Of a stretch of 64,000 bases of DNA, positions 34,354 through 44,307 are shown piece after piece. The DNA comes from Oscillospiraceae bacterium (GTDB taxonomy: Bacteria; Bacillota; Clostridia; Oscillospirales; Oscillospiraceae): positions 1 to 64,000 of the forward strand of contig JAAWSV010000007.1 of assembly GCA_022801715.1 (NCBI GenBank), given 5' to 3'. Both the position numbers and the translations under genes were made by a program. The notes under the pieces are model-generated. The model saw only the letters and a list, made by a program, of their open reading frames with translations. It searched no databases and was not told the DNA's origin. Each line of letters begins with the position of its first letter. Position 1 is the stretch's first letter.

Positions 34354-34393
34354 ACTATACCAGAAAGGGCGGTACACTGCAATACTAAGTATT
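34354..34393 (-). promoter_or_regulatory. Promoter of the DUF1836 gene with palindrome
   Basis: On the minus strand, TTGCAG (34382-34377) and TATAGT (34359-34354) are spaced by 17 bp. The palindrome AATACT-A-AGTATT (34381-34393) overlaps the edge of the -35 box. Confidence 0.55.
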
Positions 34394-34415
34394 GCCGGAG
34401 CGGAAAAGATTTCTC

Positions 34416-34459
34416 TTGACTTAATAAGAGATCAGGCGTATACTAATATTAAATATTAG
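34416..34459 (+). promoter_or_regulatory. Promoter and operator of the hemolysin III gene
   Basis: TTGACT (34416-34421) and TATACT (34439-34444) are spaced by 17 bp. A perfect palindrome, CTAATATT-A-AATATTAG (34443-34459), covers the end of the -10 box and the start site. It has AT-rich half-sites like those of the palindrome on the divergent side. Confidence 0.6.
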
Positions 34460-34507
34460 ATAACATAGCTGTGAAACGAGATTATCTCGTCAGAAAGGAG
34501 CATAGAT

Positions 34508-35152
34508 ATGGAGAACGTAAATGTGCGCCGGCCCCATATGACCGGGGAGGAGCTGGCCAACACCATATCCCACGGGGTGGGAGCGCTGCTGGCGGTGGTG
34601 GGGGCGGTGCCCCTGATCGCCCGGGCGGTGACCGCCGGCTCAACGGCGGCGGTGGTGGGGATGTCGCTGTACGCGGTGAGCCTCATCACGCTGTACACGG
34701 CCTCCGCCGTCTACCACGGCACCGTGGACCCGGAGAAGAAGCGGCAGCGGCGGATCATGGACCACTGCTCCATCTTCCTGCTGATTTTGGGCACCTATAT
34801 CCCCTTGGCCCTGCTGACCTTAGGCGGGCGCTTGGGCTGGATGCTGATCGCGGTGAACACCCTGCTGGCGGTGGTGGGCATCGCGCTGAAGATCATCGAC
34901 CTGAACCGCTTCAACAAGATCTCCTTGGTGCTCTACGCGCTGATGGGCTGGCTGGTGTTCCCGGCGCTGAAGACGGTGGTGGCGGTGATGCCCCTCTCCG
35001 GAGTGGCGCTGCTGTTCGCCGGCGGCGTGGCCTACACGGCGGGCATCGCCTTCTACAAGTCTAAAAAGCACTATATGCACTTTATCTGGCACCTATTCGT
35101 CTTAGCGGGAAGCATTTTGCAGTATTTTTGTGTACTGCTGTACTGCATATAG
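34508..35152 (+). CDS. Hemolysin III (HlyIII/PAQR) family membrane protein
   Basis: A 214-residue protein with seven membrane segments. The family metal-site residues are visible: 'ANTISHGVGALLAVVG' near residue 20, 'SAVYHGT' near 66-72, 'RRIMDHCSIFLLILGTYIPLAL' near 80-101, and the C-terminal 'HYMHFIWHLFVLAGS'. These Ser, His and Asp residues bind zinc in PAQR-type hydrolases. Despite the name, members are thought to act on membrane lipids or homeostasis rather than lysis. It is divergent from the DUF1836 gene and ends at a terminator. Confidence 0.92.
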   Translation: MENVNVRRPHMTGEELANTISHGVGALLAVVGAVPLIARAVTAGSTAAVVGMSLYAVSLITLYTASAVYHGTVDPEKKRQRRIMDHCSIFLLILGTYIPLALLTLGGRLGWMLIAVNTLLAVVGIALKIIDLNRFNKISLVLYALMGWLVFPALKTVVAVMPLSGVALLFAGGVAYTAGIAFYKSKKHYMHFIWHLFVLAGSILQYFCVLLYCI

Positions 35153-35233
35153 GATAACGCTGGAAATCTGCGAATTTCAAGCGGGAGAGATGACAGCCGT
35201 CTGTGTCGCACTTGCCCTCCGCCGAGGGCTTTG

Positions 35234-35275
35234 ACAACAGGGGGACAGGCAAAAGCCTGTCCTCCTGTTGTTATT
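35234..35275 (+). terminator. Terminator of the hemolysin III gene
   Basis: A 17-bp stem (35234-35250 with 35255-35271, one G-T pair) with an AAAA loop is followed by TTATTT. Confidence 0.75.
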
Positions 35276-35355
35276 TCGGTTGATGCGCCTTGCAGTCCGG
35301 ATAGAATCCGCCGCCGCTGGCCGGAAATCTTCATTAGATAGAATACAGAACGTCG

Positions 35356-35922
35356 TTATGCGCGTAAAATATACCCTTCGTTTTCGCGTAAGCGGAGACA
35401 GTGGGGGGAGATGTACTCCCTGTGGGTGTAGGTGCGCTCCTGCCCATAGGTCTCACCGCAGGTGCTGATATAGGTGTCGGTTACGCTTGTGCCGGGGGCG
35501 AGCTTTTTCACCAGACGCGCCAAGGTACTGTAGACCCTGTCGATACAGCCGGGGCGGGGGAGGAAGGCGCCGGTTTGGTTGTAGTAACCGGTGGAGCAGA
35601 ACAGACGGGTCCGTACAATCTCCCGTGTCTCCGGGAGGATGCGGGAGAAGCCCGCCTCCATGACGGCGTTTTCGCAGGGGCAGGCAAAGCGGCGCAGGCG
35701 CTCCTTGCCGTCAAAAGTCTCCACCGTAAGCGGACCTGCGGCGGGGAGGTGGAAGTAGTAGCGGACATGTTCCTCCCCGGCAATCAGGCTCAGATCGTGC
35801 CCCACCGTGACACGGCCCGCCCGCGGGTCCTCCCGGACAATCTGACAGCCCAAGGACAGCGCCCGCTCCGACAGGGCGAGAAGGCCGTCCAGCTCCAGGT
35901 AGTAGTTGATCTGTCTGCCCAT
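35356..35922 (-). CDS. Hypothetical protein
   Basis: A 188-residue soluble protein that I do not recognise. It opens with 'GRQINYYLELDGLLALSERALSLGCQIVRE' and has a stretch of alternating strands. Four Cys residues near 77-108 and 154 are scattered rather than in a metal motif. The start is ATG at 35922, with GGAGG upstream; the frame extends a few codons further without a ribosome site. It is the last gene of a run of minus-strand genes that begins at proB and is 42 bp after the two-pass membrane protein. Confidence 0.6.
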   Translation of the reverse strand: MGRQINYYLELDGLLALSERALSLGCQIVREDPRAGRVTVGHDLSLIAGEEHVRYYFHLPAAGPLTVETFDGKERLRRFACPCENAVMEAGFSRILPETREIVRTRLFCSTGYYNQTGAFLPRPGCIDRVYSTLARLVKKLAPGTSVTDTYISTCGETYGQERTYTHREYISPHCLRLRENEGYILRA

Positions 35923-35964
35923 AGCGTTCTCCTCCGGCAGAAGCATCTGTTCCCTGACAGGGGA

Positions 35965-36618
35965 TTACTGCCGGCCCTGCTGCTTGGCGGTCTTGGCGGC
36001 GGCCCGCCGGCGGAAGTGGGTGGCAAAGACCGCGTACAGTATGAGAAACAGCAGTGCAAAGGCCCGCATGAAGAGCCGGTACAGCGAATTCTGCGCCATC
36101 AGATCCCCGATGGTCATCGGCTCCTCCCCCGCACACTCCACAAAGTGGGTGTCGTCATCATAGAGACCTGCCCCAAAGCCCTGTTCCCCCTGAGGCACCT
36201 CTACTGTGTCCCAGCGGGCGATGGGCAGCTGATACAGCGGCTCACCGCTCTCGGTGGTCCCCGCCGGAGTGATGTCCGTGCTGCCGGTCATGTGGCCGAT
36301 CACCGCCTCCCCGCTGGGCAGGGTCAAGATGTAGTACTGGCGTCCGCCCACGCGCTCCGCGGCCTTGTAGTGGAGGACCACCGGGGCAAAGCGGTCATAC
36401 TGCCGGATCTCCGCCAGAGAGGTAGGCCGGGGAGTGTCCTCCAGCGGCGCAGTGCCCACACTGCCCGGACCGATCTCCGCAGTCTCCAAGTAGGCGGGGT
36501 AGGTGACATGCTCCACGTAGAGCCGAACCCCTCCCAGAACCAGCACCGCCAGCGCAAGGGAGATGGGGAGGGCGCAGAGGAAGCCCTTCACAGCATAGAG
36601 GGGAACCTTGATACGCAT
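35965..36618 (-). CDS. Two-pass membrane hypothetical protein
   Basis: A 217-residue protein with one N-terminal membrane segment (about 12-34, 'FLCALPISLALAVLVLGGV'), a 140-residue extracytoplasmic domain and a C-terminal membrane segment (about 182-200) followed by a basic cytosolic tail. The extracytoplasmic part contains 'YYILTLPSGEAVIGHMTGSTD' and resembles proteins that expose a small beta domain. No specific family is recognised. It lies 51 bp downstream of proC on the same strand but is probably unrelated to proline synthesis. Confidence 0.65.
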   Translation of the reverse strand: MRIKVPLYAVKGFLCALPISLALAVLVLGGVRLYVEHVTYPAYLETAEIGPGSVGTAPLEDTPRPTSLAEIRQYDRFAPVVLHYKAAERVGGRQYYILTLPSGEAVIGHMTGSTDITPAGTTESGEPLYQLPIARWDTVEVPQGEQGFGAGLYDDDTHFVECAGEEPMTIGDLMAQNSLYRLFMRAFALLFLILYAVFATHFRRRAAAKTAKQQGRQ

Positions 36619-36669
36619 AGAAAACCACTCCTTGTTTTTTCATCATGTTGTTTTGATGGGAAAAGCCCC

Positions 36670-37479
36670 TCAGAGCTCCTTCGTCCGCTCCACCGCGGCA
36701 GTGACGGCGTCCATCACGGCCCCCCGGACCCCGGCGCGCTCCAAGGCCCGGACACCGGCGATAGTGGAGCCGCCGGGACTGCACACCGCGTCCTTCAGCG
36801 CGGCGGGGTGCTCCCCGGTTTCCAGCAGCAGCTTGGCGGTGCCTTGGACCATCTGGGCGGCGTAGAGCAGGGCCTTCTTCCGCGGCAGTCCGCAGGCCAC
36901 GCCGCCGTCAGACAGGGCTTCCACGATCTGACAGATAAAGGCCGGCCCGCAGCCGGACACCGCGCTGCCCGCGTCCATGAGCCGTTCCTCCAGCGGGTCC
37001 AGCACCCCGGCGGCGGCAAAGGCCCCGGTGAACCGCTCCAGCTCCTCCGCCGTCACCAGCTCATTGGCGGTATAGAGCACTACCCCGGCCCCCACGGCGC
37101 AGGGGGTGTTGGGCATGATCCGGATCACGGGATAGTTTCCCCCGGCCAGCGCCGCCAGCCGCTCCATGGTTATCCCGGCGGCCATCGTGACCAGCACAAA
37201 CCGATCCGCCCGCCGGCTTAAAATATCCCGCAGCGGCGCCAAGGTATCCGCCATCATCTGGGGCTTAACGCCTAAGAGGAGAAAGCGGCACTGCCGCGCC
37301 ACGTCCTCATTGCCGCCCACATCACAGCCCAGCCGCCCTGCCAGCGCCTCCGCCTTAGCGGCAGTGCGGTTGGCGAGCAGAACCTGATCAGGCGAAACCG
37401 TCTGACAAAGCGCCTGAGCCAGCGCCCCGCCCATATTCCCGGTGCCGATAAAGCCAAACTCATAGGTCGGTGCAGTCAT
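36670..37479 (-). CDS. proC: Pyrroline-5-carboxylate reductase
   Basis: A 269-residue enzyme that reduces 1-pyrroline-5-carboxylate to L-proline with NAD(P)H, the last step of proline synthesis. It has an N-terminal Rossmann motif 'FGFIGTGNMGGALAQAL' (about 8-24), 'LLLGVKPQMM' and 'VIRIMPNTPCAVGAGV'. The family signature 'VSGCGPAFICQIVEALSDGGVACGLPR' and the C-terminal 'CSPGGSTIAGVRALE' follow. The start is ATG at 37479. It lies 34 bp downstream of proA, completing a proB-proA-proC set on one strand. Confidence 0.96.
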   Translation of the reverse strand: MTAPTYEFGFIGTGNMGGALAQALCQTVSPDQVLLANRTAAKAEALAGRLGCDVGGNEDVARQCRFLLLGVKPQMMADTLAPLRDILSRRADRFVLVTMAAGITMERLAALAGGNYPVIRIMPNTPCAVGAGVVLYTANELVTAEELERFTGAFAAAGVLDPLEERLMDAGSAVSGCGPAFICQIVEALSDGGVACGLPRKKALLYAAQMVQGTAKLLLETGEHPAALKDAVCSPGGSTIAGVRALERAGVRGAVMDAVTAAVERTKEL

Positions 37480-37513
37480 AAAAAACCACCTTTCCATTCC
37501 TGATTCCTCATGT

Positions 37514-38761
37514 TCACCTTGTCTGCCCCTCTCCCACCACAATATACTTATAGCTGCAAAGCTCCTCCAGCCCCATCGGCCCTCTGGCGTGGAGCTTCTG
37601 GGTGGAGATACCCATCTCACAGCCTAAGCCGAATTCACCGCCGTCGGTGAAGCGGGTGGAGGCGTTCCAGTAGACGGCGGCGCTGTCCACCCGGGTCAGG
37701 AAGGCGTGGGCCGCTCTCTCGTCGCCAGTGACAATGGCCTCGCTGTGGTGGGTGGAGTGGGCTGCGATGTGGGTGATGGTCTCCTCCAGGCTGTCCACCA
37801 CCCTGACGGCCAGGATATAGTCCAGAAATTCGGTGTCAAAGTCGGCGGGCCCGGCGGGGGTGCCGTCGATGATTTTGGCCGCTTCCGGGTCCAGCCGCAG
37901 CTGGACCGGGTGGCCGAAGCGGTTGTGCTCCAGCCGGTCCTTCAGCTTGGGCAAAAACTCCCCGGCTACCTCCCGGTGGACTAGACAGACCTCGGCGGCG
38001 TTGCACACGCTGGGCCGGGAGCACTTGGCGTTTTCGAGGATATCCAGGGCCATCTCCTGATCGGCCCACCTGTCCACATAGACGTGGCAGATGCCGGTGC
38101 CCGTCTCGATGACGTTCACCGTGGCGTTCTCCACGCAGGAGCGGATCAGACCCGCGCCGCCCCGGGGGATCAGCAGGTCCACCAGACCGCTGGCGGTCAT
38201 CAGCTCATTGGCGGAGGCCCGGGTGGTGTCCTCCACCAGCTGCAATGCCTCCGCCGGCAGACCCGCCTGCTCCATGCCCGCCTTCAGGGCGGCCACGATG
38301 GCGGCGGCGGAGCGGTGGGCCTCCTTACCGCAGCGGAGGACGCAGGCGCTGCCCGCCTTCAACGCCAGCGCGGCGGCGTCGCTGGTGACGTTGGGCCGGG
38401 ACTCGTAGATGATGGCGATAACCCCCATGGGTACGGCGGTGCGCCGGATGGTGAGGCCGCCCGGACGTTCCACCGTCCGCAGTGTCCTGCCCACCGGGTC
38501 GGGGAGGTCCGCCACCTGCCTGAGCCCCTCCGCCATGCCGGCAATGCGGCTCTCGGTGAGGGCGAGGCGGTCCAGCATCACCTCGGAGATGTGCCCCCGG
38601 GCGGCGTCCATATCCTCGCCGTTGGCGGCAAGGATCTCACCGGTGCGGGCGATGAGGGCGTCAGCCATGGCCCGGAGGGCGGCATTTTTCACCTCCGTGG
38701 AGGCGGCGGCCATGGCACTTTTGGCGGCGTTGGCCGCAAGGAGAAGCTCACGGGTTGTCAT
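37514..38761 (-). CDS. proA: Glutamate-5-semialdehyde dehydrogenase (gamma-glutamyl phosphate reductase)
   Basis: A 415-residue enzyme that converts gamma-glutamyl phosphate to glutamate-5-semialdehyde using NADPH. It has '[41 protein letters not shown]' and the catalytic Cys region '[19 protein letters not shown]'. '[11 protein letters not shown]' and the C-terminal '[24 protein letters not shown]' are also present. ATG at 38761 is taken as the start, although a TTG two codons earlier also has a usable ribosome site. It lies 10 bp downstream of the small secreted protein that separates it from proB. Confidence 0.96.
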   Translation of the reverse strand: MTTRELLLAANAAKSAMAAASTEVKNAALRAMADALIARTGEILAANGEDMDAARGHISEVMLDRLALTESRIAGMAEGLRQVADLPDPVGRTLRTVERPGGLTIRRTAVPMGVIAIIYESRPNVTSDAAALALKAGSACVLRCGKEAHRSAAAIVAALKAGMEQAGLPAEALQLVEDTTRASANELMTASGLVDLLIPRGGAGLIRSCVENATVNVIETGTGICHVYVDRWADQEMALDILENAKCSRPSVCNAAEVCLVHREVAGEFLPKLKDRLEHNRFGHPVQLRLDPEAAKIIDGTPAGPADFDTEFLDYILAVRVVDSLEETITHIAAHSTHHSEAIVTGDERAAHAFLTRVDSAAVYWNASTRFTDGGEFGLGCEMGISTQKLHARGPMGLEELCSYKYIVVGEGQTR

Positions 38762-38771
38762 AGGCAAAACC

Positions 38772-39350
38772 TCATTTCCTTTGATAGTAGAGCCATTCTG
38801 TCAGGGGGCTGGGTGTCTCCCAGCGGACGTAGGCACGGACTGGCTGACCGGCAAAGTCGGTCTTGGGAAGAACAACGATGGCGCAGTACTCCTGTATGGC
38901 CTGATCGTAGCTGGCATGGGGAGGATCAACATAGGTGATCAGCAGCCGGTGTTCCCCGTGCTGCTCGTTCCAGTAGAACCGGCGGATATAGTACCAGTCG
39001 GGATTGGTATGGCAGCCGTCCCAGAACATGGCGGCCAGCACCGTGTGGGTCCGGTATGCTTCCTCGTCAAAACACAGCGCGGCGGCGACGCTGTCAATGT
39101 CGTCGGGGTGCAGTCCGGCCAAGAAGGCCTCCTGCTCTGCGGCGCTGTCCAAAACGGCTACCATGGGGTACGCCTCCCGCTGGGCGAAGTGGTCCGGGTA
39201 CTGGGCGGGAAACTGCCGGATCTGGACAAAGACCGCCGACTCCACCCCCTCGGGAAGCCTTGGCGGACGGGGAAAGCGGAGGGCGAGCACGCCCCCTCCG
39301 GCGGTCAGCAGCACCAGAAGAAGCAGGCATATCAGCCGCTTTTTTGTCAT
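38772..39350 (-). CDS. Small secreted or membrane-anchored hypothetical protein between proB and proA
   Basis: A 192-residue protein with an N-terminal signal or anchor segment (about residues 6-24, '[19 protein letters not shown]'). The extracytoplasmic part is rich in aromatic residues ('[30 protein letters not shown]'). No family is recognised and no lipobox is present. The start is ATG at 39350, with AGGAGG upstream. It is tightly packed, 34 bp after proB and 10 bp before proA, so it is cotranscribed with proline synthesis genes despite having no obvious link to them. Confidence 0.7.
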   Translation of the reverse strand: MTKKRLICLLLLVLLTAGGGVLALRFPRPPRLPEGVESAVFVQIRQFPAQYPDHFAQREAYPMVAVLDSAAEQEAFLAGLHPDDIDSVAAALCFDEEAYRTHTVLAAMFWDGCHTNPDWYYIRRFYWNEQHGEHRLLITYVDPPHASYDQAIQEYCAIVVLPKTDFAGQPVRAYVRWETPSPLTEWLYYQRK

Positions 39351-39384
39351 GGCGCCTCCTCCTCTCCGATAGAACCGTCCCCGA

Positions 39385-40155
39385 TTATGCCCGCTTCCCA
39401 AAGAACCGGGTACCCACGTTCTCGCCGTCGGCGATGGCGTAGAGGTCCCCCGGGCGGGTGCCGTTGGTGATGATCATGTCACAGCCCGCCTCCATGCACA
39501 GCTGGGCGGCTTTCAGCTTGGTGACCATCCCCCCGGTACCGAAGCCGCTGCCCGCCCCACCGGCCAGCGCGAAGATCTCCGGCGTCAGGGCCTCCACCCG
39601 GTGGATCAGGGCGGCGTCAGGGTCCTTGTGGGGATCGGCGGTGTAGAGGCCCTCGATGTCGCTCATGAGGACCAGCAGGTCCGCGTGGATGTTCACCGCC
39701 ACAATGGCGGCCAGGGAGTCGTTGTCCCCCACGGCGATCTCGGCGGTGGCCACGGTGTCGTTCTCGTTGACCACCGGCAGCGCTCCCATCTCCAGAAGAC
39801 GGAAGAGGGTATTCTGGAAGTTCTGATGGCGCTGGGGGTCCTCCACGTCGGAGCCGGTGAGGAGGATCTGGGCCACAGTGTGGTGGTACTCGGAGAACAG
39901 CTTGTCATAGATGTACATCAGCTCGCACTGGCCCACGGCGGCGGCGGCCTGCTTGGTGGGCATGTCGCCGGGCCGCTGGGTAAGGTTCAGCTTTCCCACC
40001 CCCATGGCGATGGCCCCGGAGGACACCAGCACCACCTCATGGCCGGCGTTTTTCAGATCGCTCATCACTTTGCACAGGGACTCCACCCGGCGGATGTTGA
40101 GCTTTCCCGTTCCGTGGGTAAGGGTGGAGGTACCCACTTTGATCACAATGCGCAT
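39385..40155 (-). CDS. proB: Glutamate 5-kinase (short form)
   Basis: A 256-residue amino-acid kinase that phosphorylates glutamate at the gamma-carboxyl, the first and feedback-regulated step of proline synthesis. Motifs: 'IVIKVGTSTLT' (2-12), 'VVLVSSGAIAMGVGKL', 'PVVNENDTVA' and 'AVGDNDSLAAIVAVNIHADLLVLMSDIEGLYTADP', followed by 'FGTGGMVTKLKAA'. The C-terminal PUA domain of the E. coli enzyme is absent, giving the shorter form. It is the first gene of the proB - secreted protein - proA - proC run. TATACT about 40 bp upstream on the minus strand suggests a promoter with a poor -35. Confidence 0.95.
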   Translation of the reverse strand: MRIVIKVGTSTLTHGTGKLNIRRVESLCKVMSDLKNAGHEVVLVSSGAIAMGVGKLNLTQRPGDMPTKQAAAAVGQCELMYIYDKLFSEYHHTVAQILLTGSDVEDPQRHQNFQNTLFRLLEMGALPVVNENDTVATAEIAVGDNDSLAAIVAVNIHADLLVLMSDIEGLYTADPHKDPDAALIHRVEALTPEIFALAGGAGSGFGTGGMVTKLKAAQLCMEAGCDMIITNGTRPGDLYAIADGENVGTRFFGKRA

Positions 40156-40277
40156 AGGGTTCTTATGCTCCTCTCGGTGGTGGTTTCGGGGACAGTATAG
40201 CACAGGCGGGGGGAAAATGCGATAGGCAGTTTGCCCCCATGGAGTTTGTGGCGGCTTCTTTACTGTGCTATAGCTAT

Positions 40278-41291
40278 TTATGTTTGGCTGGAAATCGAAA
40301 CATTGGCGGTAAGAGAGAACGGTATTCCATCCTGCTCCGCCGTTACACGGAACAGATAGAATCCGGAGGGCAGCTCCCCATAATAGTAGGATAGATTAAG
40401 AACATATTCCTGTGACTGCCCCGGCTGAACGGTGCGAAGAATTGCGATATCGGTGTTCGTTTCCTGTGCTGAGGGGTATACGGACCAATCCCCGCTGCGA
40501 TAGCATTCTACCACGGGGAGCCGGGTATATGAGAACTCCTTTTCCCCGCAGTTAGTCAAAATAATTTTTACTGAGGTCGCGCTTGCATCGTCCAGCGACA
40601 AAACCGCCTTGACATTGCCGCCGGCCTGCTCTTTGCTCGACGTGATGTATTGGGAGAGCGCCTCCACAGCGGCACAGGCCTGCGCCCGGCTTACAGACGG
40701 CTCCTCATCGGAGGGAGCGCTGTAATGTCCCCCCAGCAGGTCGAGGGAACAGAAGATGTTAACCGCGGTCTGAAAGCCGTCAGGAACATCTCCAAACAAA
40801 TCAGCCGACCTGTTGGCGGAGGAAATCGCATCCTCTGCCGGCGGTGCGCTCTTCTGATCAAGAAGGACATTATACACCATCTGCGCCATATCGAAAAACA
40901 GAAGGGGCCTGTTTGCCTGACCGTGAAAATCCGCGTCCAGTCCCGTGCCGCGCATGATATCGCGCTGGGACAGGACGGCTGCACAGGGCCCATACCAAGC
41001 GCCGAAAGAATCCTCGAGGGCATGGCAGTCCTCGGCATAAAAGGCTCTTGCCAGAACAGCCGCGAACTGTGCATTCGTAATCGCGTCGGCGGGCCTGAAG
41101 GAGCCGTCCGGATACCCGTTGACAACTCCCCTGTGCAGGGTATTGACAATGGAAGTATATGCCCAGTAGGGGGGAGGCACATCGGGAAACGCCGCGTCGG
41201 CGGCAAAAACGGGCGGGGGCGCGAGAGCGAATAGCAGGACGATTGCCAAGAGTTTAGAGAATACGCGTTGTGTGACGGATCGTTTGCTCAT
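40278..41291 (-). CDS. Secreted SLH-domain protein
   Basis: A 337-residue exported protein. The signal peptide is at about 1-31 (ending 'PPPVFAADA'). SLH motifs follow: 'AFPDVPPPYWAYTSIVNTLHRGVVNGYPDGSFRP' and 'ITNAQFAAVLARAF' are clear, while later ones near 'LSQRDIMRGTG' and 'FGDVPDGFQTAVNIF' are degenerate. The C-terminal part (about 225-337) is a beta-sandwich-like domain ('QPGQSQEYVLNLSYYYGELPSGFYLF'), similar in style to protease-inhibitor or immunoglobulin-like folds. The start is ATG at 41291, with GGAGG upstream. It is probably cell-wall-bound through the SLH repeats. The coding sequence looks less GC-rich than its neighbours. Confidence 0.82.
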   Translation of the reverse strand: MSKRSVTQRVFSKLLAIVLLFALAPPPVFAADAAFPDVPPPYWAYTSIVNTLHRGVVNGYPDGSFRPADAITNAQFAAVLARAFYAEDCHALEDSFGAWYGPCAAVLSQRDIMRGTGLDADFHGQANRPLLFFDMAQMVYNVLLDQKSAPPAEDAISSANRSADLFGDVPDGFQTAVNIFCSLDLLGGHYSAPSDEEPSVSRAQACAAVEALSQYITSSKEQAGGNVKAVLSLDDASATSVKIILTNCGEKEFSYTRLPVVECYRSGDWSVYPSAQETNTDIAILRTVQPGQSQEYVLNLSYYYGELPSGFYLFRVTAEQDGIPFSLTANVSISSQT

Positions 41292-41377
41292 GTCATCAGC
41301 CTCCTCAGTATTTTCCCAAGAGCAGGGTTTCACCGGCGGCTTCGCGGCGGCCTCCGGTCCGGCGGGGGGAATAAGCG

Positions 41378-41405
41378 GGCCTTGGGCGCCGGGGCGCCCA
41401 AGGCC
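41378..41405. repeat. GC-rich hairpin downstream of obgE
   Basis: GGCCTTGGGCGCC (41378-41390) and its perfect complement (41393-41405) sit just beyond the obgE stop codon. There is no clear T-tract in the obgE direction, so it may act as a pause or weak terminator. Confidence 0.55.
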
Positions 41406-41413
41406 GGTTTTCG

Positions 41414-42694
<1,281 letters not shown>

Positions 42695-42725
42695 AGGGTG
42701 CCTCCTGAATACATAAAGGGTATAC

Positions 42726-42749
42726 ATACTTTTCTTAAAAGAAAAGTAT
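42726..42749. repeat. AT-rich inverted repeat upstream of obgE
   Basis: ATACTTTTCTT (42726-42736) and its exact complement (42739-42749) with a 2-nt loop lie between the 142-residue hypothetical gene and obgE. It could terminate the upstream transcript or be an operator. Confidence 0.5.
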
Positions 42750-42811
42750 CAAAAGAACTTTAATAAGGGGTATAATAAAGCGAAATTTACAGTTTGCCGT
42801 TCTTGTTGAGA

Positions 42812-43240
42812 TTATTCGATAACCAGCGTCCAGTCCTCCTCGTCCCGGCCGGCGTTGGGGATCTCCTGGGCGTAGACGCGCCTGCCGATGATACTGCGCA
42901 AACGGCGGATGTCCTCCAAATCGCTGGAGGCGAACTCCTGATAGCAGCGGGTGTCGCTCTCCGCGTTGAGCTGGTCGTAGAAGTCGCTGATATAGACGCT
43001 GAACTCGTCCAAGATCCCCTCAAAGGGGATCTGTGTGATGTCCTGAGGACAGCCCCCCTCCTCGCCGAAGCTCTCCGGCTCCATCTCGAAGGAGAGGGAG
43101 GTCACATAGTGCTCTTTGGACTCGTAGGGGAAGCCGAAGAGCATGTTCTTGGGCTTGGCGGTGAGATAGACGCCCTCCTCCACCAGCCGGTAGGCCGGGG
43201 CGGCGTACTTCTCCGGGGTATAGTTTTGGAAATTTTTCAT
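42812..43240 (-). CDS. Hypothetical protein
   Basis: A 142-residue acidic soluble protein with no signal peptide and no family I recognise. It begins 'KNFQNYTPEKYAAPAYRLVEEGVYL' and is rich in Tyr, Phe and Glu. The start is ATG at 43240, preceded by GGAGGG; the frame is open a little further upstream without a ribosome site. It lies between nfi and obgE on the same strand. The context offers no clear functional hint. Confidence 0.6.
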   Translation of the reverse strand: MKNFQNYTPEKYAAPAYRLVEEGVYLTAKPKNMLFGFPYESKEHYVTSLSFEMEPESFGEEGGCPQDITQIPFEGILDEFSVYISDFYDQLNAESDTRCYQEFASSDLEDIRRLRSIIGRRVYAQEIPNAGRDEEDWTLVIE

Positions 43241-43314
43241 CGTCCTATCCCTCCTCCGGCCCATTGTAGCGGAAAAAGGCGGAAAAATCAAGAAAAACCG
43301 AAAAAATCCTCCCC

Positions 43315-44037
43315 TTAACCCAGCGGCGCCCCGTCCCGCAAAACCCGGCGCATGGCGTGGGTCTCCAGGTCTGCCAGACGGGTGGGGCGGGGGACGCGGC
43401 TCTCACGATCCGTCAGCCGGAGGGCCAGCGCCGTCACCGTGTCTATATCCACGCGATTGCCCACGGAGACATACACCGGCCGCACCCCTTGGTGGGTGCG
43501 GAGGGCCCGCCCCAGCACCGTGCCGTCCTTGACAATATCGCTGTAACTGCCCGCCGCCGCCTGCGGCTGGGTGAGGGAGGCGCCCTCCACCCGGAAGTAG
43601 TGCTTGGCAAGGCCGGCGGTGGGGGCATTCAGGTAGAAGGAGGCGTGGGTGGCCAGCCCCATCCCTCGAGGGTGGAGGATGCCGTTGCCGTCAAAGAGAT
43701 ACAGCTCCGGCGGCGCGGACAGCCCCTCTGCGGCCTCCAGCACAAGCGGCAGCTCCCGGAAGGCCAGACACCCGGGGCGGTAGGGGACGGACACCGTCCC
43801 CGCCGCGTGCCGCTTCTCCACAACCTGCCCCGTTTCGCAGTCAATCACCACAATGCAGCACACTGCCCGCTCCGTCTCCCCCTCCTGCCAGTAGGCGATA
43901 TCCACCCCCGCCGCAGTGCGGACGGACTGGGCGGTGAGAGGGCCGTGCTGAACCGTCAGCGGGGCGAGCTGGCGCTGGATGACGATACACTCGGCCTCCG
44001 TCAGATCGGGGAAGGCCTTGGGGGACAGCAGCTCCAT
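43315..44037 (-). CDS. nfi: Endonuclease V
   Basis: A 240-residue DNA repair enzyme that cuts near deaminated bases such as inosine. Family features include 'TAAGVDIAYW' (the first catalytic Asp, about 44-53), 'VSVPYRPGCLAFRELPLVLEA', 'YLFDGNGILHPRGMGLATHA' with the second Asp and the His, and 'PVYVSVGNRVDIDTV'. The length fits the family. The start is ATG at 44037, with GGGGGTGG upstream. It is expressed from its own promoter at about 44173-44145. Confidence 0.93.
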   Translation of the reverse strand: MELLSPKAFPDLTEAECIVIQRQLAPLTVQHGPLTAQSVRTAAGVDIAYWQEGETERAVCCIVVIDCETGQVVEKRHAAGTVSVPYRPGCLAFRELPLVLEAAEGLSAPPELYLFDGNGILHPRGMGLATHASFYLNAPTAGLAKHYFRVEGASLTQPQAAAGSYSDIVKDGTVLGRALRTHQGVRPVYVSVGNRVDIDTVTALALRLTDRESRVPRPTRLADLETHAMRRVLRDGAPLG

Positions 44038-44144
44038 CTCACACCACCCCCGCCGTTCTGACAATCCTCTTTCGCTCCATCATAGCGCCCTCCCCCTCGC
44101 TGTCCCGGCCGATAACAGGACAGCCATAGTAAATGTATTAAAGC

Positions 44145-44173
44145 AGTATACCACACCGTCGGACAAAAAGCAA
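44145..44173 (-). promoter_or_regulatory. Promoter of nfi
   Basis: TTGCTT (complement of 44168-44173) and TATACT (complement of 44145-44150) are separated by 17 bp. Confidence 0.5.
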
Positions 44174-44244
44174 AGGCTGGCTGGCGGCGATGCCGCCAGC
44201 CCCATTTTTTCCTGCGATTTCCGTGAGAATACGCCGCTCCGCAC

Positions 44245-44273
44245 TTGACTTTTTTGAAAAGGTATCCTATAAT
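44245..44273 (+). promoter_or_regulatory. Promoter of the degV-family gene
   Basis: TTGACT (44245-44250) and TATAAT (44268-44273) are separated by 17 bp, 34 bp before the start codon. Confidence 0.65.
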
Positions 44274-44307
44274 CTAATTTACAATATTATGTTAGGCGGT
44301 TTTTGAT

